A stretch of DNA of 64,000 nt from NCBI GenBank assembly GCA_018228665.1, contig CP073692.1, positions 1,996,046 through 2,060,045 on the forward strand, written 5' to 3'. The position numbers were made by a program, and so were the translations under genes. This document shows, piece after piece, positions 1 through 7,604 of this stretch (positions are counted from its first letter, which is position 1; the number at the start of each line of letters is the position of its first letter). This stretch comes from Faecalicatena sp. Marseille-Q4148. Lineage in GTDB: Bacteria > Bacillota > Clostridia > Lachnospirales > Lachnospiraceae. Under the pieces are notes generated by a model, which was not told where the DNA came from, made no database searches, and saw only the letters and a list, made by a program, of their open reading frames with translations.

Positions 1-507
1 TTCTACGGTATAACCTTCATCTCTAAAACATGCAAGAATCACACCAAAATCTCTACCTCTTTGTTTAGCTGGGGATTTCAATAATCTGTCTACATTTTCT
101 AATAATACAAATGGTGGTTTCTTTGCTTCCAATGTTTCACGTATCGACCACCACAGAATTCCTTTTTTCCCTTCAAGTCCTTTAGACGTAGCCAACGACG
201 ATGCTACTGAATAATCCTGACACGGAAATCCTCCGACCAACAAATTGAAGTCTGGAAGTGTTGTTTTATCCACATCTTCAATATTGTAGTTCGTAGTATC
301 TTCACCATTTTTATCTAATCTTGTTCCAAATCGATATACATAACAGTCATGTGCGTACTGTGTACTTTTCTCTGCCGGCTCCCACTGACTAAACCAAACT
401 GTATCCCATTTTTCTTCTTTACCATAATCTTCCGCTGTTCTTATATTATTAAGTCCACATCTAAAGCCACCTACTCCGGCAAACAATTCGCAAACTGTTT
501 TCTTCAC
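1..507 (-). CDS. DNA (cytosine-5) methyltransferase, GATC type, 3' part missing
   Basis: This is the N-terminal 169 residues of a C5-cytosine methyltransferase that runs off the left edge. Visible motifs are the SAM-binding ELFAGVGGFRCG at the N-terminus, the catalytic GGFPCQDYSVA loop with the nucleophilic Cys, and LLENVDRLLKSP followed by QRGRDF, a combination I associate with Sau3AI-type (GATC) enzymes. The start is GTG at 507, preceded by AGAAGAGGTAAG; the frame stays open upstream but has no better start. It should protect host DNA against the two nucleases encoded just upstream on the same strand. It has its own promoter (see 534-584) in the 82-bp gap after the nuclease genes. The GATC specificity is inferred from motif similarity and from the neighbouring Sau3AI-like nuclease. 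Confidence 0.9.
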   Translation of the reverse strand, partial: MKKTVCELFAGVGGFRCGLNNIRTAEDYGKEEKWDTVWFSQWEPAEKSTQYAHDCYVYRFGTRLDKNGEDTTNYNIEDVDKTTLPDFNLLVGGFPCQDYSVASSLATSKGLEGKKGILWWSIRETLEAKKPPFVLLENVDRLLKSPAKQRGRDFGVILACFRDEGYTVE

Positions 508-533
508 TTTTCTTACCTCTTCTTCTCTTATTC

Positions 534-584
534 GAACGATCGTTCTTATATATATTATATCATTTTTAACATATTGTAAAGATC
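534..584 (-). promoter_or_regulatory. Methyltransferase promoter bracketed by two GATC sites
   Basis: On the minus strand a TTTACA -35 (580-575) and a perfect TATAAT -10 (559-554, spacer 15) precede the methyltransferase. A GATC touches the upstream edge of the -35 (581-584). A second GATC (538-541) is the centre of a perfect 12-bp palindrome, GAACGATCGTTC (534-545), placed about where transcription should start. The arrangement suggests control by methylation or by methyltransferase binding (inference). Confidence 0.6.
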
Positions 585-589
585 CTTTT

Positions 590-1609
590 TTATTCTTCCT
601 CTATTTCTTCTTGATTCCGATATAAATTTTTCAACTTTAATAATTCATCCTCACATTTTTTGTTTTCATTTTTAATTTTTAAAATATTCTTTTTTGTTTT
701 TTCCACTTCACTTTTCGTTTCTTTTTGCATACCTTTAAGTTGTTTTAATTTAATTTTATTCTTCGAGATTTTATCTTCTAACTTTCGAATCTGTTCACAT
801 ACATGCTCGTATCCTGCCTCAGCACTTGAAAAATCATATTCATTTACATTGAAATCTAAATCCAATGGTACTATCATAACTGGCTTTGTAATATTATGAT
901 TTTCAATATTTTCTTTAAACCGCCTATAAGCATCATTTAAGCTAACAACACCGTCACTCATTAATTTTTTCAAATTATCAGCCGCAACAATATAAATGTA
1001 CAAACCGATTTCTGCTTGCTTATTTATTGCAGAAACCAGTCTAAACATATCTTTATATACCATTGCCCAATTTCCAAATTGGATTTCGCCAATAATATTA
1101 AATATATCTGATGGCATTTCTAATTCTTCTTCATATTTTTTCGGATGTTGAACCTCAATAAACATTTCCCAATCTTGTTTTGTTTTTGGAGACCTAATAT
1201 ATTGATCAAATATTTCTTGTCCATTTCTAGCTGCATTTATACCATAACAGTAATTCCAAAAACGATAAAAATTTGTTAATTTATCATATCGTGAAAAATC
1301 AAATTCTCCTTTTCCAGATACCGGCGGTAAAAAGCTTCCAAAAACAACATTCGTTTCCCCTTCAATTCCCGGTATCAATTTTAATTTAGCTCTGATTGCT
1401 TCATTTAACGAATTTGCATTTATACCATGAGGAAACTTACGTTTTCTTTTTACATATCCTACCTGATATTCTCCCTCAAGCAAATGTAAGATATTATCTA
1501 TCTCATCTTTATGTAAATCATATTTGTCTTTTGCCCCATTAAAAAAGTATGGAGTTCGAGTGACAAATTTCAACTCTATTGGATATGCAATCGTTTTTTT
1601 TCCTGCCAT
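590..1609 (-). CDS. Putative BglII/BstYI-like type II restriction endonuclease
   Basis: This 339-residue protein begins 3 nt after the stop of the Sau3AI-like gene, with GAGGAG before its ATG, so the two are probably translationally coupled. Its middle contains D-x6-E-x-Q followed by FGN (near residue 178), resembling the unusual E-x-Q active site of BglII and BstYI, which cut GATC-cored sites. After that comes a hydrophobic stretch with the spacing seen in that fold. The last ~90 residues are Lys/Glu-rich and look like a coiled coil, which the short family members lack. Specificity for a GATC-containing site is inferred from context. A sequence-structure search could instead place it with another PD-(D/E)XK family. 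Confidence 0.55.
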   Translation of the reverse strand: MAGKKTIAYPIELKFVTRTPYFFNGAKDKYDLHKDEIDNILHLLEGEYQVGYVKRKRKFPHGINANSLNEAIRAKLKLIPGIEGETNVVFGSFLPPVSGKGEFDFSRYDKLTNFYRFWNYCYGINAARNGQEIFDQYIRSPKTKQDWEMFIEVQHPKKYEEELEMPSDIFNIIGEIQFGNWAMVYKDMFRLVSAINKQAEIGLYIYIVAADNLKKLMSDGVVSLNDAYRRFKENIENHNITKPVMIVPLDLDFNVNEYDFSSAEAGYEHVCEQIRKLEDKISKNKIKLKQLKGMQKETKSEVEKTKKNILKIKNENKKCEDELLKLKNLYRNQEEIEEE

Positions 1610-1612
1610 AAA

Positions 1613-3043
1613 TTACTCCTCTATCAATTTTTTATCTAACTGTGACAAAACATAACTATTATTTAACCAAAAACACTGTTTCGTGAACATTCTTCCATCT
1701 GGAAGTTCATCAGTATCTTTAGCATCTTTTCCATGAGGTCTTACATGGCATACCGGATTTTCTGATGCTTTTGGAAAATTATTATAATTCTTTCCGTTTT
1801 TCTTTTCTATCTGAAGACCATCACGGAGTACTTTTTGTGTCTTTTCCCACACTGATTTTACATTACCTTCCAAATCATTATAAGGAATATTCCAAAACTG
1901 ACATCCTTTCAGCCGAAGGTCTCCCTGTTGATCATACTTATATACAACAAAAAGGAATCTTGTTTCACGCAAATAGTTTCCAAATGTGGAGTCATCCCAA
2001 TCTTCCTTAACCAACTCTTTAAATTTAAAAGTTGGGAATGACATATTTTCCTTTATTTTGTTGTTTTTCTCAATACGTATGGTTTTAACTACAACATTTG
2101 CTTTTTCAAATTCTTCCGCATGATTTCCCTTTATTCCTAACATCCGATATGCCAACATTGCTTCCAGGCTTTTCGGCTTTTTCTGATACTCAATATGAAA
2201 TGTATCACATAAATCAGTAACTGACCAATCATAATAAGCATCTATTTTTCGCACAACATAATCTTCAAAAGAATCTTCTGCATTTTCTTTAATGATTGGC
2301 TCATATGTATTCTTTCCTGGAATAATATAATTATTTAAAACATATGTCATGTATGAATTTTTAAATGCAAACGCCCGTGGTTTTGCTACTTCATCACTAA
2401 ATGGCTGCTTTCTTCGATCCTTTGACGTTGCTGCCTTTGGTGCCGCTCCCAGATACAGAGTATCCCCTTCAGATAATTCATGAGCTTTTCCATTTCTGAT
2501 TTTCTCAACAATAACCTCAAAATCATGTGCTATGATTTTTATATCTTGCTCCAGTGGTGCAAACAGCTTCACATATCCAATACGATAATCTAACCGGTTC
2601 TTTATCTCTTGTTGATACAAATAATACACCAATAAAATCAATCGGGCCTTTTGCCACATATGACTATCTTCAAACGTTTCATCAACAACTGAAAAATAGT
2701 CAATCATGGTCAATATCAACCTTTCCTTGGCTACCAGTGTTCCATTCTTATTTTGTTTATACGGTGTTACTTTTAATTCTACACCTGCTTTATCAAAATC
2801 CGGACATGCGTCATTATTCGTCTGATAGTGAAAGAATCTCTCTTCTATCAGTTCTCCCAAACCACCTTTTCGCTTCTTATTCTCGTGCTTTACCTCATAA
2901 TTTGTTGCCTCCCTGACAACCATAGCTTTAGTGATATCATCCTGCTTGCACACATCCGCAAATGTTTTTCCAATCAACCTTTTTGCATATGTTTCAATTG
3001 AAATAGGATCCGTTTCATCGTATTCTTCCAAATAATTCATCAT
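1613..3043 (-). CDS. Sau3AI-like type II restriction endonuclease
   Basis: This 476-residue protein is close in length to Sau3AI (about 490 aa) and shares its landmarks. They include a MutH-like catalytic region, D-KAGVELKVTPYK followed by KERL, around residues 85-112, where Asp, Glu and Lys form the PD-(D/E)XK site. GKAHELSEGDTLYLG comes next, and a second, degenerate MutH-like half ends in MFTKQCFWLNNSYV. The family cuts 5' of GATC and is blocked by GATm5C, which fits the adjacent C5 methyltransferase. Its ATG overlaps the vsr stop codon (TAATG), so it is co-transcribed with vsr. Base composition is AT-rich compared with the ICE to the right, consistent with separate acquisition. Confidence 0.88.
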   Translation of the reverse strand: MMNYLEEYDETDPISIETYAKRLIGKTFADVCKQDDITKAMVVREATNYEVKHENKKRKGGLGELIEERFFHYQTNNDACPDFDKAGVELKVTPYKQNKNGTLVAKERLILTMIDYFSVVDETFEDSHMWQKARLILLVYYLYQQEIKNRLDYRIGYVKLFAPLEQDIKIIAHDFEVIVEKIRNGKAHELSEGDTLYLGAAPKAATSKDRRKQPFSDEVAKPRAFAFKNSYMTYVLNNYIIPGKNTYEPIIKENAEDSFEDYVVRKIDAYYDWSVTDLCDTFHIEYQKKPKSLEAMLAYRMLGIKGNHAEEFEKANVVVKTIRIEKNNKIKENMSFPTFKFKELVKEDWDDSTFGNYLRETRFLFVVYKYDQQGDLRLKGCQFWNIPYNDLEGNVKSVWEKTQKVLRDGLQIEKKNGKNYNNFPKASENPVCHVRPHGKDAKDTDELPDGRMFTKQCFWLNNSYVLSQLDKKLIEE

Positions 3044-3516
3044 TACATTTCCTCTTCATCGTCTACTTCTTCCAATTTCTGGTCAAATATTGTCTCTTCT
3101 ATCATTCTAACGCACTGTTCTGTATCTTTCAGAATATCTTTTCCCCAGAAATGTATCACGGTCCACCCCATAAAATTTAATTGCTGATCCTTCTCTTCAT
3201 CTCTTTGGATATTCCGCTCTATTTTTTTAACCCAATAATCTGGATTTTTCCCTTTTTCTAATCTTGGCTTCAGTATTTCCCAATCTTTTCCATGAAAAAA
3301 CTCACTATCACAAAAAATTGCAATACGATACTTCGTCAGCACAATATCCGGCCTTTCTGGTAATTCCTTATAATTTTTCCGATAACGAAATCCTCTATGC
3401 CATAGTGCTTTTCTCAGCACAACCTCTATACTTGTATCTTTTCCACGTATCTTACTCATATTCTTATGGCTTTTTTCTGTAACTTCACCATGAAAACGTG
3501 GTTCTTTCGTCGGCAT
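3043..3516 (-). CDS. vsr: Very short patch repair endonuclease (Vsr)
   Basis: The 157-residue protein has the Vsr signature: MSKIRGKDTSIEVVLRKALW near the N-terminus, RPDIVLTKYRIAIFCDSEFFHG with the catalytic Asp and the zinc-associated Cys/His, and a WVKKIERNIQRD helix. Vsr nicks at T:G mismatches made when 5-methylcytosine deaminates, so it is expected beside a C5 methyltransferase. It is the first gene of the minus-strand cluster vsr - Sau3AI-like - BglII-like, with the methyltransferase last under its own promoter. The final residues are strongly acidic. The start ATG follows GGTGAGAAAATT. I see no convincing promoter, although AT-rich sequence lies upstream (3517-3593). Confidence 0.9.
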   Translation of the reverse strand: MPTKEPRFHGEVTEKSHKNMSKIRGKDTSIEVVLRKALWHRGFRYRKNYKELPERPDIVLTKYRIAIFCDSEFFHGKDWEILKPRLEKGKNPDYWVKKIERNIQRDEEKDQQLNFMGWTVIHFWGKDILKDTEQCVRMIEETIFDQKLEEVDDEEEM

Positions 3517-3593
3517 AATTTTCTCACCTTCAATACCGTATAATCCATTTTATTGTATCAAACTAACAGCCACTATTCAATTCCCTACAAACA

Positions 3594-3624
3594 GAAAAAA
3601 GACACGTTTTTTAATCAACGTGCC
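3594..3624 (-). terminator. Rho-independent terminator after the mobilisation unit
   Basis: Read on the minus strand, GGCACGTT pairs with AACGTGTC across an A/T-rich loop and is followed by TTTTTT. It lies 35 nt past the tnpV stop codon and separates the mobilisation unit from the R-M cluster. Confidence 0.8.
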
Positions 3625-3658
3625 TTTACCATATTTGATTTTCTCTTACATGTATTAT

Positions 3659-4033
3659 TTATACATAAAACATTTCCAATAACACCATTTCTTCCGCAAC
3701 ATTCTTGATGTTATTCATCCTCCTCACCCATTCCATCTGATCCTGCATCTTCAATCCCTCCGTCACACCCCACTGTTCAGCCATCTGTTCCATCAGTATC
3801 TCAACTTCTTCTCTCACTTCCTTATCAACCTGATTCAGATGTTCCGTCAGTTTACCAGTCAATACCAGATACTGATACCTGGCACTCCTGTGTTCCTTCA
3901 GAAACTGCTTTCGCATTATTCCATATTTTCCATATGTAGGTTTTTCTTCATTGATTTCCAAATCCGGCAGATAATAATCTCCATGCAATGTGTAGCTCAG
4001 TCCGTTCTTTTCATCATAAATTTGTTTCTTCAT
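3659..4033 (-). CDS. TnpV-family transposon-encoded protein
   Basis: The 124-residue protein from MKKQIYDEKNGLSY has the TnpV layout: a short N-terminal strand region with YTLHGDYYLPDL, then YGKYGIMRKQFLKEHR and a helical C-terminal half rich in Glu and Met. TnpV proteins are carried by Clostridia mobile elements and their function is unknown. The chosen ATG at 4033 follows GGAATGGAG and begins 4 nt after the relaxase stop, so the two genes form one operon. An upstream extension in the same frame exists but lies inside the relaxase gene. Confidence 0.75.
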   Translation of the reverse strand: MKKQIYDEKNGLSYTLHGDYYLPDLEINEEKPTYGKYGIMRKQFLKEHRSARYQYLVLTGKLTEHLNQVDKEVREEVEILMEQMAEQWGVTEGLKMQDQMEWVRRMNNIKNVAEEMVLLEMFYV

Positions 4034-4037
4034 ATTC

Positions 4038-5459
4038 TTACAACTCCATTCCTCTGTACTTTGTTTTATTCTTCTTAATTTGTGCATTGTGTTCTTCACT
4101 TCGTTCTTTCGCCCACGGTATGCGATCACTTATTTTTTTCGGCATTTGCTCTTTCTGTTTTTTCGCTTCAAGTTCCGCCTGCATTCGGATATCGTCCTGC
4201 ACCAGTCGTTCTACCATATCTTTTCCAAGTATGCGTAAAAGTCGGTTATATCTGTCTGCGAGTCCCTGCAGTATTTCTTTCTCACCGGACAATTTCTGAT
4301 AATCTTTCTGAACTTCTGCCAGTTCCTTTTTTGTGTTCTCATGCTCTTGCTTTTTCTTCTGAAACTTACTTTTCCAACTATCTCTTTCTCTTGTGAGTTC
4401 TTTCACCTGAGCAGCCATCGCACCAATCTTATTTTTCATTTCGATGAACAATGGTTTTATTTTCTTATCCCGGTAAGTTACCGCACGTTCCAATGCTGTA
4501 GCTTCCGGCAAAAATGTTTTGATCATTCCATATTCTTTTATTTCCTTACTGACATTATCCATCACTGGTTGCAGGAATGCTCTTCTGTCCTCCAGTTTTT
4601 TCAATTCCGTTTCTGCTTTCTCCGCACGTTTTTCTGCTGTCTCTTTATCTTTCTGGAACTGAATTTTTTCTTCTTCCAGTAGCTTAATATCTGCCCTTGC
4701 TTCTCCAATCTGAGAAGTCAATCCTTCATTCTCCGCTGTCAGATTTTCTTTTTCCTGTTCCAGTTTCTGCACTTCCTTTTTACGTTCTTTTTTCTTGAAA
4801 TTGTAAACATCCAGATGCTCTTCATGTGTGCCTTTCTGTTCCCATTCAATTCCATGCTGCTTTGCGATTTCCGCCAGCACTTCTTTTTCATGATTTATCC
4901 ACTGATTCAGTTCTGTATCATGCTTATTTCCACCTTGAAATCCAAGACTTTTCAATGCCTGTTTCAGTGAAACTCTGGTATCCATTCCTTTTCCCTTCCA
5001 GTTGGTCACATAAGGAACAAAGTCAATATGCAGATGCGGAGTAGCTTCGTTCTGATGCAGATAGCAGCTAAATACCCGAAGTGTCGGATTCCGTTTCTGG
5101 AAGTCTTTCACATATTTGTCCAGTACCTTTACAGCCAGATTTCCTTCTGACGTTCCCACTGCCATATCCTCACGATTACCAATCTGGAATAGGAATATCA
5201 CTTCATGGAACAGCTTCTCCTGTTTGCCCTGTCGGATTTTTTCATAATAATTTGCGATCTGCCGGTCTTTTCTTTTTCCAACATTGTATCTCTCCACAGC
5301 ATCATCAAACAGTTCTTTATAAACTTCTTTCAGATTTTCATTCTGGTAACAAATATTCAGTTGTACTCTGTCCGGGTCTACATTTTCTGCTACAAAATCC
5401 CGTCTGTTATGAGCCAATGAACCGACTCCGATCATGCCACTGATTGTTCGTTTCATCAT
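4038..5459 (-). CDS. MobV/Pre-family relaxase (plasmid recombination/mobilisation enzyme)
   Basis: The 473-residue protein starts MMKRTISGMIGVGSLAHNRR, the characteristic Mob_Pre N-terminus. It contains H-x2-NEATPHLHIDF (His around residues 135, 142 and 144), the metal-binding motif of MobV relaxases. Residues ~225-430 form a long Glu/Lys-rich coiled coil, common in the family. MobV enzymes nick their own oriT and mobilise an element using a helper conjugation system, here plausibly the adjacent ICE. The start at 5459 has AGAGGTGAG 8 nt upstream; ATG at 5456 is an equal alternative. Three small palindromes lie immediately upstream, where oriT is usually found. Confidence 0.88.
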   Translation of the reverse strand: MMKRTISGMIGVGSLAHNRRDFVAENVDPDRVQLNICYQNENLKEVYKELFDDAVERYNVGKRKDRQIANYYEKIRQGKQEKLFHEVIFLFQIGNREDMAVGTSEGNLAVKVLDKYVKDFQKRNPTLRVFSCYLHQNEATPHLHIDFVPYVTNWKGKGMDTRVSLKQALKSLGFQGGNKHDTELNQWINHEKEVLAEIAKQHGIEWEQKGTHEEHLDVYNFKKKERKKEVQKLEQEKENLTAENEGLTSQIGEARADIKLLEEEKIQFQKDKETAEKRAEKAETELKKLEDRRAFLQPVMDNVSKEIKEYGMIKTFLPEATALERAVTYRDKKIKPLFIEMKNKIGAMAAQVKELTRERDSWKSKFQKKKQEHENTKKELAEVQKDYQKLSGEKEILQGLADRYNRLLRILGKDMVERLVQDDIRMQAELEAKKQKEQMPKKISDRIPWAKERSEEHNAQIKKNKTKYRGMEL

Positions 5460-5488
5460 AAACTTTCTCACCTCTTCTCTGTTTGAGT

Positions 5489-5595
5489 GCCAGATATGGC
5501 ACATAATTTTTATTTACGCCAGACATGGCGATATTTAAGAAACTTTCGCCGGATACGGCGGTTTTGTTGCTTTTGTCAAAAGTAATGCAAAAGCA
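5489..5595 (-). repeat. Three evenly spaced mini-palindromes plus an 8-bp inverted repeat (candidate oriT/operator)
   Basis: GCCAGATATGGC (5489-5500), CGCCAGACATGGCG (5517-5530) and CGCCGGATACGGCG (5547-5560) share the consensus GCCRGAYAYGGC and have centres 29-30 bp apart, about three helical turns. A further inverted repeat, TGCTTTTG/CAAAAGCA, spans 5568-5595. All lie just upstream of the MobV start. Relaxase or repressor binding is inference. Confidence 0.55.
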
Positions 5596-5648
5596 CTTTC
5601 GACAGCCGTACCGTCCATCAAAAGTACCCTTGCGCCCTGCGGGGCTAT

Positions 5649-5875
5649 TTACTCCGGTATCCTTGCCTGCACATATTCCAGATTTCCACAATACGGTGTC
5701 CCCACCAGATACCATTCCCTTGCCAGGTTCATCTCCATTCTGGTCTGACCCACTTGTCATCCACTAATACTTCCAGACCTTCTCCACAGTGAAATCCTGT
5801 ATCAATCCATAAGTCCGATGACAATAATCCATATCTTTCATTGCTGCTGTTATATCCTAATCTTCCCTGTTTCAT
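5649..5875 (-). pseudogene. DUF5348-type small protein, one-base frameshift
   Basis: The first 43 residues, from MKQGRLGYNSSNERYGLL to LVDDKWV, read in one frame and then hit TGA after a few residues. Shifting by one base near 5753 restores a family-like C-terminus: TRMEMNLAREWYLVGTPY, then CGNLEYVQARIPE and a TAA at 5649. With one base added the product would be 75 residues, a normal size for DUF5348 proteins found beside Mob_Pre relaxases. It is therefore a broken gene, a sequencing error or, less likely, a programmed frameshift. It precedes mobV on the same strand. The function of the family is unknown. Confidence 0.6.
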
Positions 5876-5934
5876 CAGTTTCTTCTCCTCTCCTGTCTGT
5901 AAACGGAATTTGTAAACACAGCTCAAAAGATTTT

Positions 5935-5948
5935 AAAAGTTAACTTTT
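5935..5948. repeat. AAAAGTTAACTTTT palindrome in the gap before the ICE
   Basis: This perfect 14-bp palindrome lies in the 300-base gap 5876-6171. The same gap holds scattered TGTAAAC/GTTTACA motifs (around 5899-5917 and 5970) and the two terminators listed separately. No gene is evident except the doubtful leader ORF at 6084. Confidence 0.4.
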
Positions 5949-6045
5949 CCATTCTTTTTACAAAGTCTCGTTTACATTGTTTGCAACGGTGTACAAAGGG
6001 AACATAATAAAAAACTTAATAATGGACTGCCAATCTTACACAAAG

Positions 6046-6078
6046 TACCGCCCAAACGAGACTACGGGCGGTATTTTT
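6046..6078 (+). terminator. Terminator upstream of the ICE operon
   Basis: TACCGCCC (6046-6053) pairs with GGGCGGTA (6066-6073) and is followed by TTTTTG. No plus-strand gene lies immediately upstream, so it either ends transcription from a displaced gene or belongs to the leader of the operon. Confidence 0.7.
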
Positions 6079-6083
6079 GTATC

Positions 6084-6182
6084 ATGGCGGAGAAAGGAGG
6101 AATTTCCCACGGGGGCTTGACTGAAAAGTTGAGCCCCTTTTTTCATGCCAAAAAACAGGAGGTAAATGCTTATGGCAGATGA
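6084..6182 (+). CDS. Possible 32-residue leader peptide overlapping the ParB start
   Basis: An ATG at 6084 opens a short frame (MAEKGGISHGGL...) that reads through the terminator hairpin 6112-6143 and stops at TGA 6180-6182, just inside the ParB gene. It has no clear SD. If translated, ribosome position could decide whether the terminator forms. It may equally be chance. Confidence 0.2.
   Translation: MAEKGGISHGGLTEKLSPFFHAKKQEVNAYGR
6112..6143 (+). terminator. Strong leader terminator/attenuator before ParB
   Basis: A 10-bp stem (GGGGCTTGAC paired with GTTGAGCCCC, including two G-U pairs) with a 6-nt loop is followed by TTTTTT. It ends 28 nt before the ParB start, so transcription of the operon must pass it. 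This position suggests attenuation. Confidence 0.75.
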
Positions 6183-7545
6183 TAAAACCACAAAAACGCC
6201 GGAACAGCCGGTAACGGATAGCGGGCCGGGCAAGGAAACACCGCCCACTCCCCCAAAAGAGCCGGAGAAGGTTTCCGTTTCCCCGGAGCCGGAAAAAAAG
6301 ACGGAACCAGAGGTAAAGAACCCACAGGTTTCTGTCTATAACTTCGCTGAAATTATGAAGGAAAAGAAAGCCGAGGCACGGGCGGCAGCTCCCGGCGGGG
6401 AAAAGCCTGACCCAGCAAAAGCGGAGAAACCGGAAAAGCAGCCGGAGGCTCCGAAAAAAGCGGAGGAAAAACCCAAAGAGCCGGAACAGCCGAAGCGCCG
6501 GGGCCGTCCCCCGAAAGCAGATAAGGACAAGGCCGCAGCCCCAAAGCCTAAAGCCCCCGCACAGAAACCGGAAAAGGCGGTCAAAAAGGAACCGGAGAAA
6601 AAAGGAACTCCAACGGTACAGGCCGCTTCCGCTCCGAAGGAACCCGAGAAGCCGAAGGATGCACCACGCCGGGGCAAGGAGCAGATCGTCTATATCAAGC
6701 TGAACGAGCTCCACGCCTTCAAGAACCATCCCTTTGAAGTCCGGGACGATGAAGAAATGCGGGCTATGGTGTCCAGCGTCAAGGACAAGGGCGTTACCCA
6801 GCCTGCTATCGTCCGTCCCCGTGAGGATGGCGGCTATGAGATCGTGTCCGGCCACCGCCGCCAGAAGGCCAGCGAGCTTGCCGGATATGCGGATATGCCC
6901 TGTATTGTTCGCAATCTGACGGACGATGAAGCCATCACGCAGATGGTCGAGGACAATCTCAACCAGCGTGAAGAAATCCTCCCCAGTGAGCGGGCCAAAG
7001 CCTTGAAAATGCAGCTTGAGGCCATCAAGCATCAGGGCTCCCGCACTTCGGGCCAGATTGACCCGAAGGACGCAGGAAAACGCTCCAACGAAATTGTAGC
7101 CGAGCGCAATAAGATGGCGGTCAAGCAGGTGCAGCGGTATATCCGGCTCAATGAGCTGGTTCCCGACCTGATGAAGCTGATGGATGAAAAAAAGCTGGGC
7201 TTTACTACGGCGGTGGAGCTTTCCTATATCGGCAAGAAGAACCAGAACTATATCGCCGTCGCCATTGACAGCCAGCAGTCCTCGCCTTCACAGGCACAGG
7301 CAAAGCGTATGCGGGAGCTGGACGAAAAGAAGCTGCTCAACGGGGATGTGATTGACGGCATTATGATGGAGGACAAAAAGGAGGTAGACAAAGTGATTTT
7401 GACAGGTGCGGAACTGAGCAAGTATTTCGGCAAGGAAACTACGCCGAGGGAAATGAAGGATCAGATCATCAAGCTGCTGGACGACTGGAAGGGACAGCAG
7501 AAGGAACACGAAAAGCCGGAGAAGAAAAACGAACAGGAAAAGTAA
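6172..7545 (+). CDS. ParB/Spo0J-like nuclease-domain protein of the ICE
   Basis: The 457-residue protein has a ~165-residue low-complexity N-terminus rich in Pro, Lys and Glu. A ParB N-terminal domain follows, containing KNHPFEVRDDEEM, VTQPAIVRPR and the box EIVSGHRRQKASELAG. The central helix-turn-helix region includes MVEDNLNQREEILPSERAKA and a KQVQRYIRLNEL helix. Such proteins open many Tn1549-type ICEs and may act in partition of the excised circle or as regulators. ATG 6172 lies 9 nt after AGGAGG; ATG 6166 is only 3 nt away and less likely. Two terminators and a long leader precede it. Confidence 0.85.
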   Translation: MADDKTTKTPEQPVTDSGPGKETPPTPPKEPEKVSVSPEPEKKTEPEVKNPQVSVYNFAEIMKEKKAEARAAAPGGEKPDPAKAEKPEKQPEAPKKAEEKPKEPEQPKRRGRPPKADKDKAAAPKPKAPAQKPEKAVKKEPEKKGTPTVQAASAPKEPEKPKDAPRRGKEQIVYIKLNELHAFKNHPFEVRDDEEMRAMVSSVKDKGVTQPAIVRPREDGGYEIVSGHRRQKASELAGYADMPCIVRNLTDDEAITQMVEDNLNQREEILPSERAKALKMQLEAIKHQGSRTSGQIDPKDAGKRSNEIVAERNKMAVKQVQRYIRLNELVPDLMKLMDEKKLGFTTAVELSYIGKKNQNYIAVAIDSQQSSPSQAQAKRMRELDEKKLLNGDVIDGIMMEDKKEVDKVILTGAELSKYFGKETTPREMKDQIIKLLDDWKGQQKEHEKPEKKNEQEK

Positions 7546-7552
7546 GCCCAAA

Positions 7553-7575
7553 CTTCGGGTCAGCATGGCCCGAGG
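7553..7575 (+). repeat. Intergenic hairpin copy 1 of 7
   Basis: CTTCGGGTCA-gca-TGGCCCGAGG starts 8 nt after the ParB stop. It is followed by another small hairpin (GCGGGG/CCCCGC, 7579-7595). It belongs to the seven-member family found in junctions of this operon. Confidence 0.85.
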
Positions 7576-7604
7576 ATTGCGGGGCTCTGCCCCGCGCCCC
7601 GAAG

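Noticed and set aside
6082..7032. Long minus-strand ORF (316 codons) opposite the ParB gene
   Set aside because: It is an antisense shadow of the biased GC-rich ParB sequence. It has Phe/Leu/Arg-rich low complexity, no SD and no recognisable domain.
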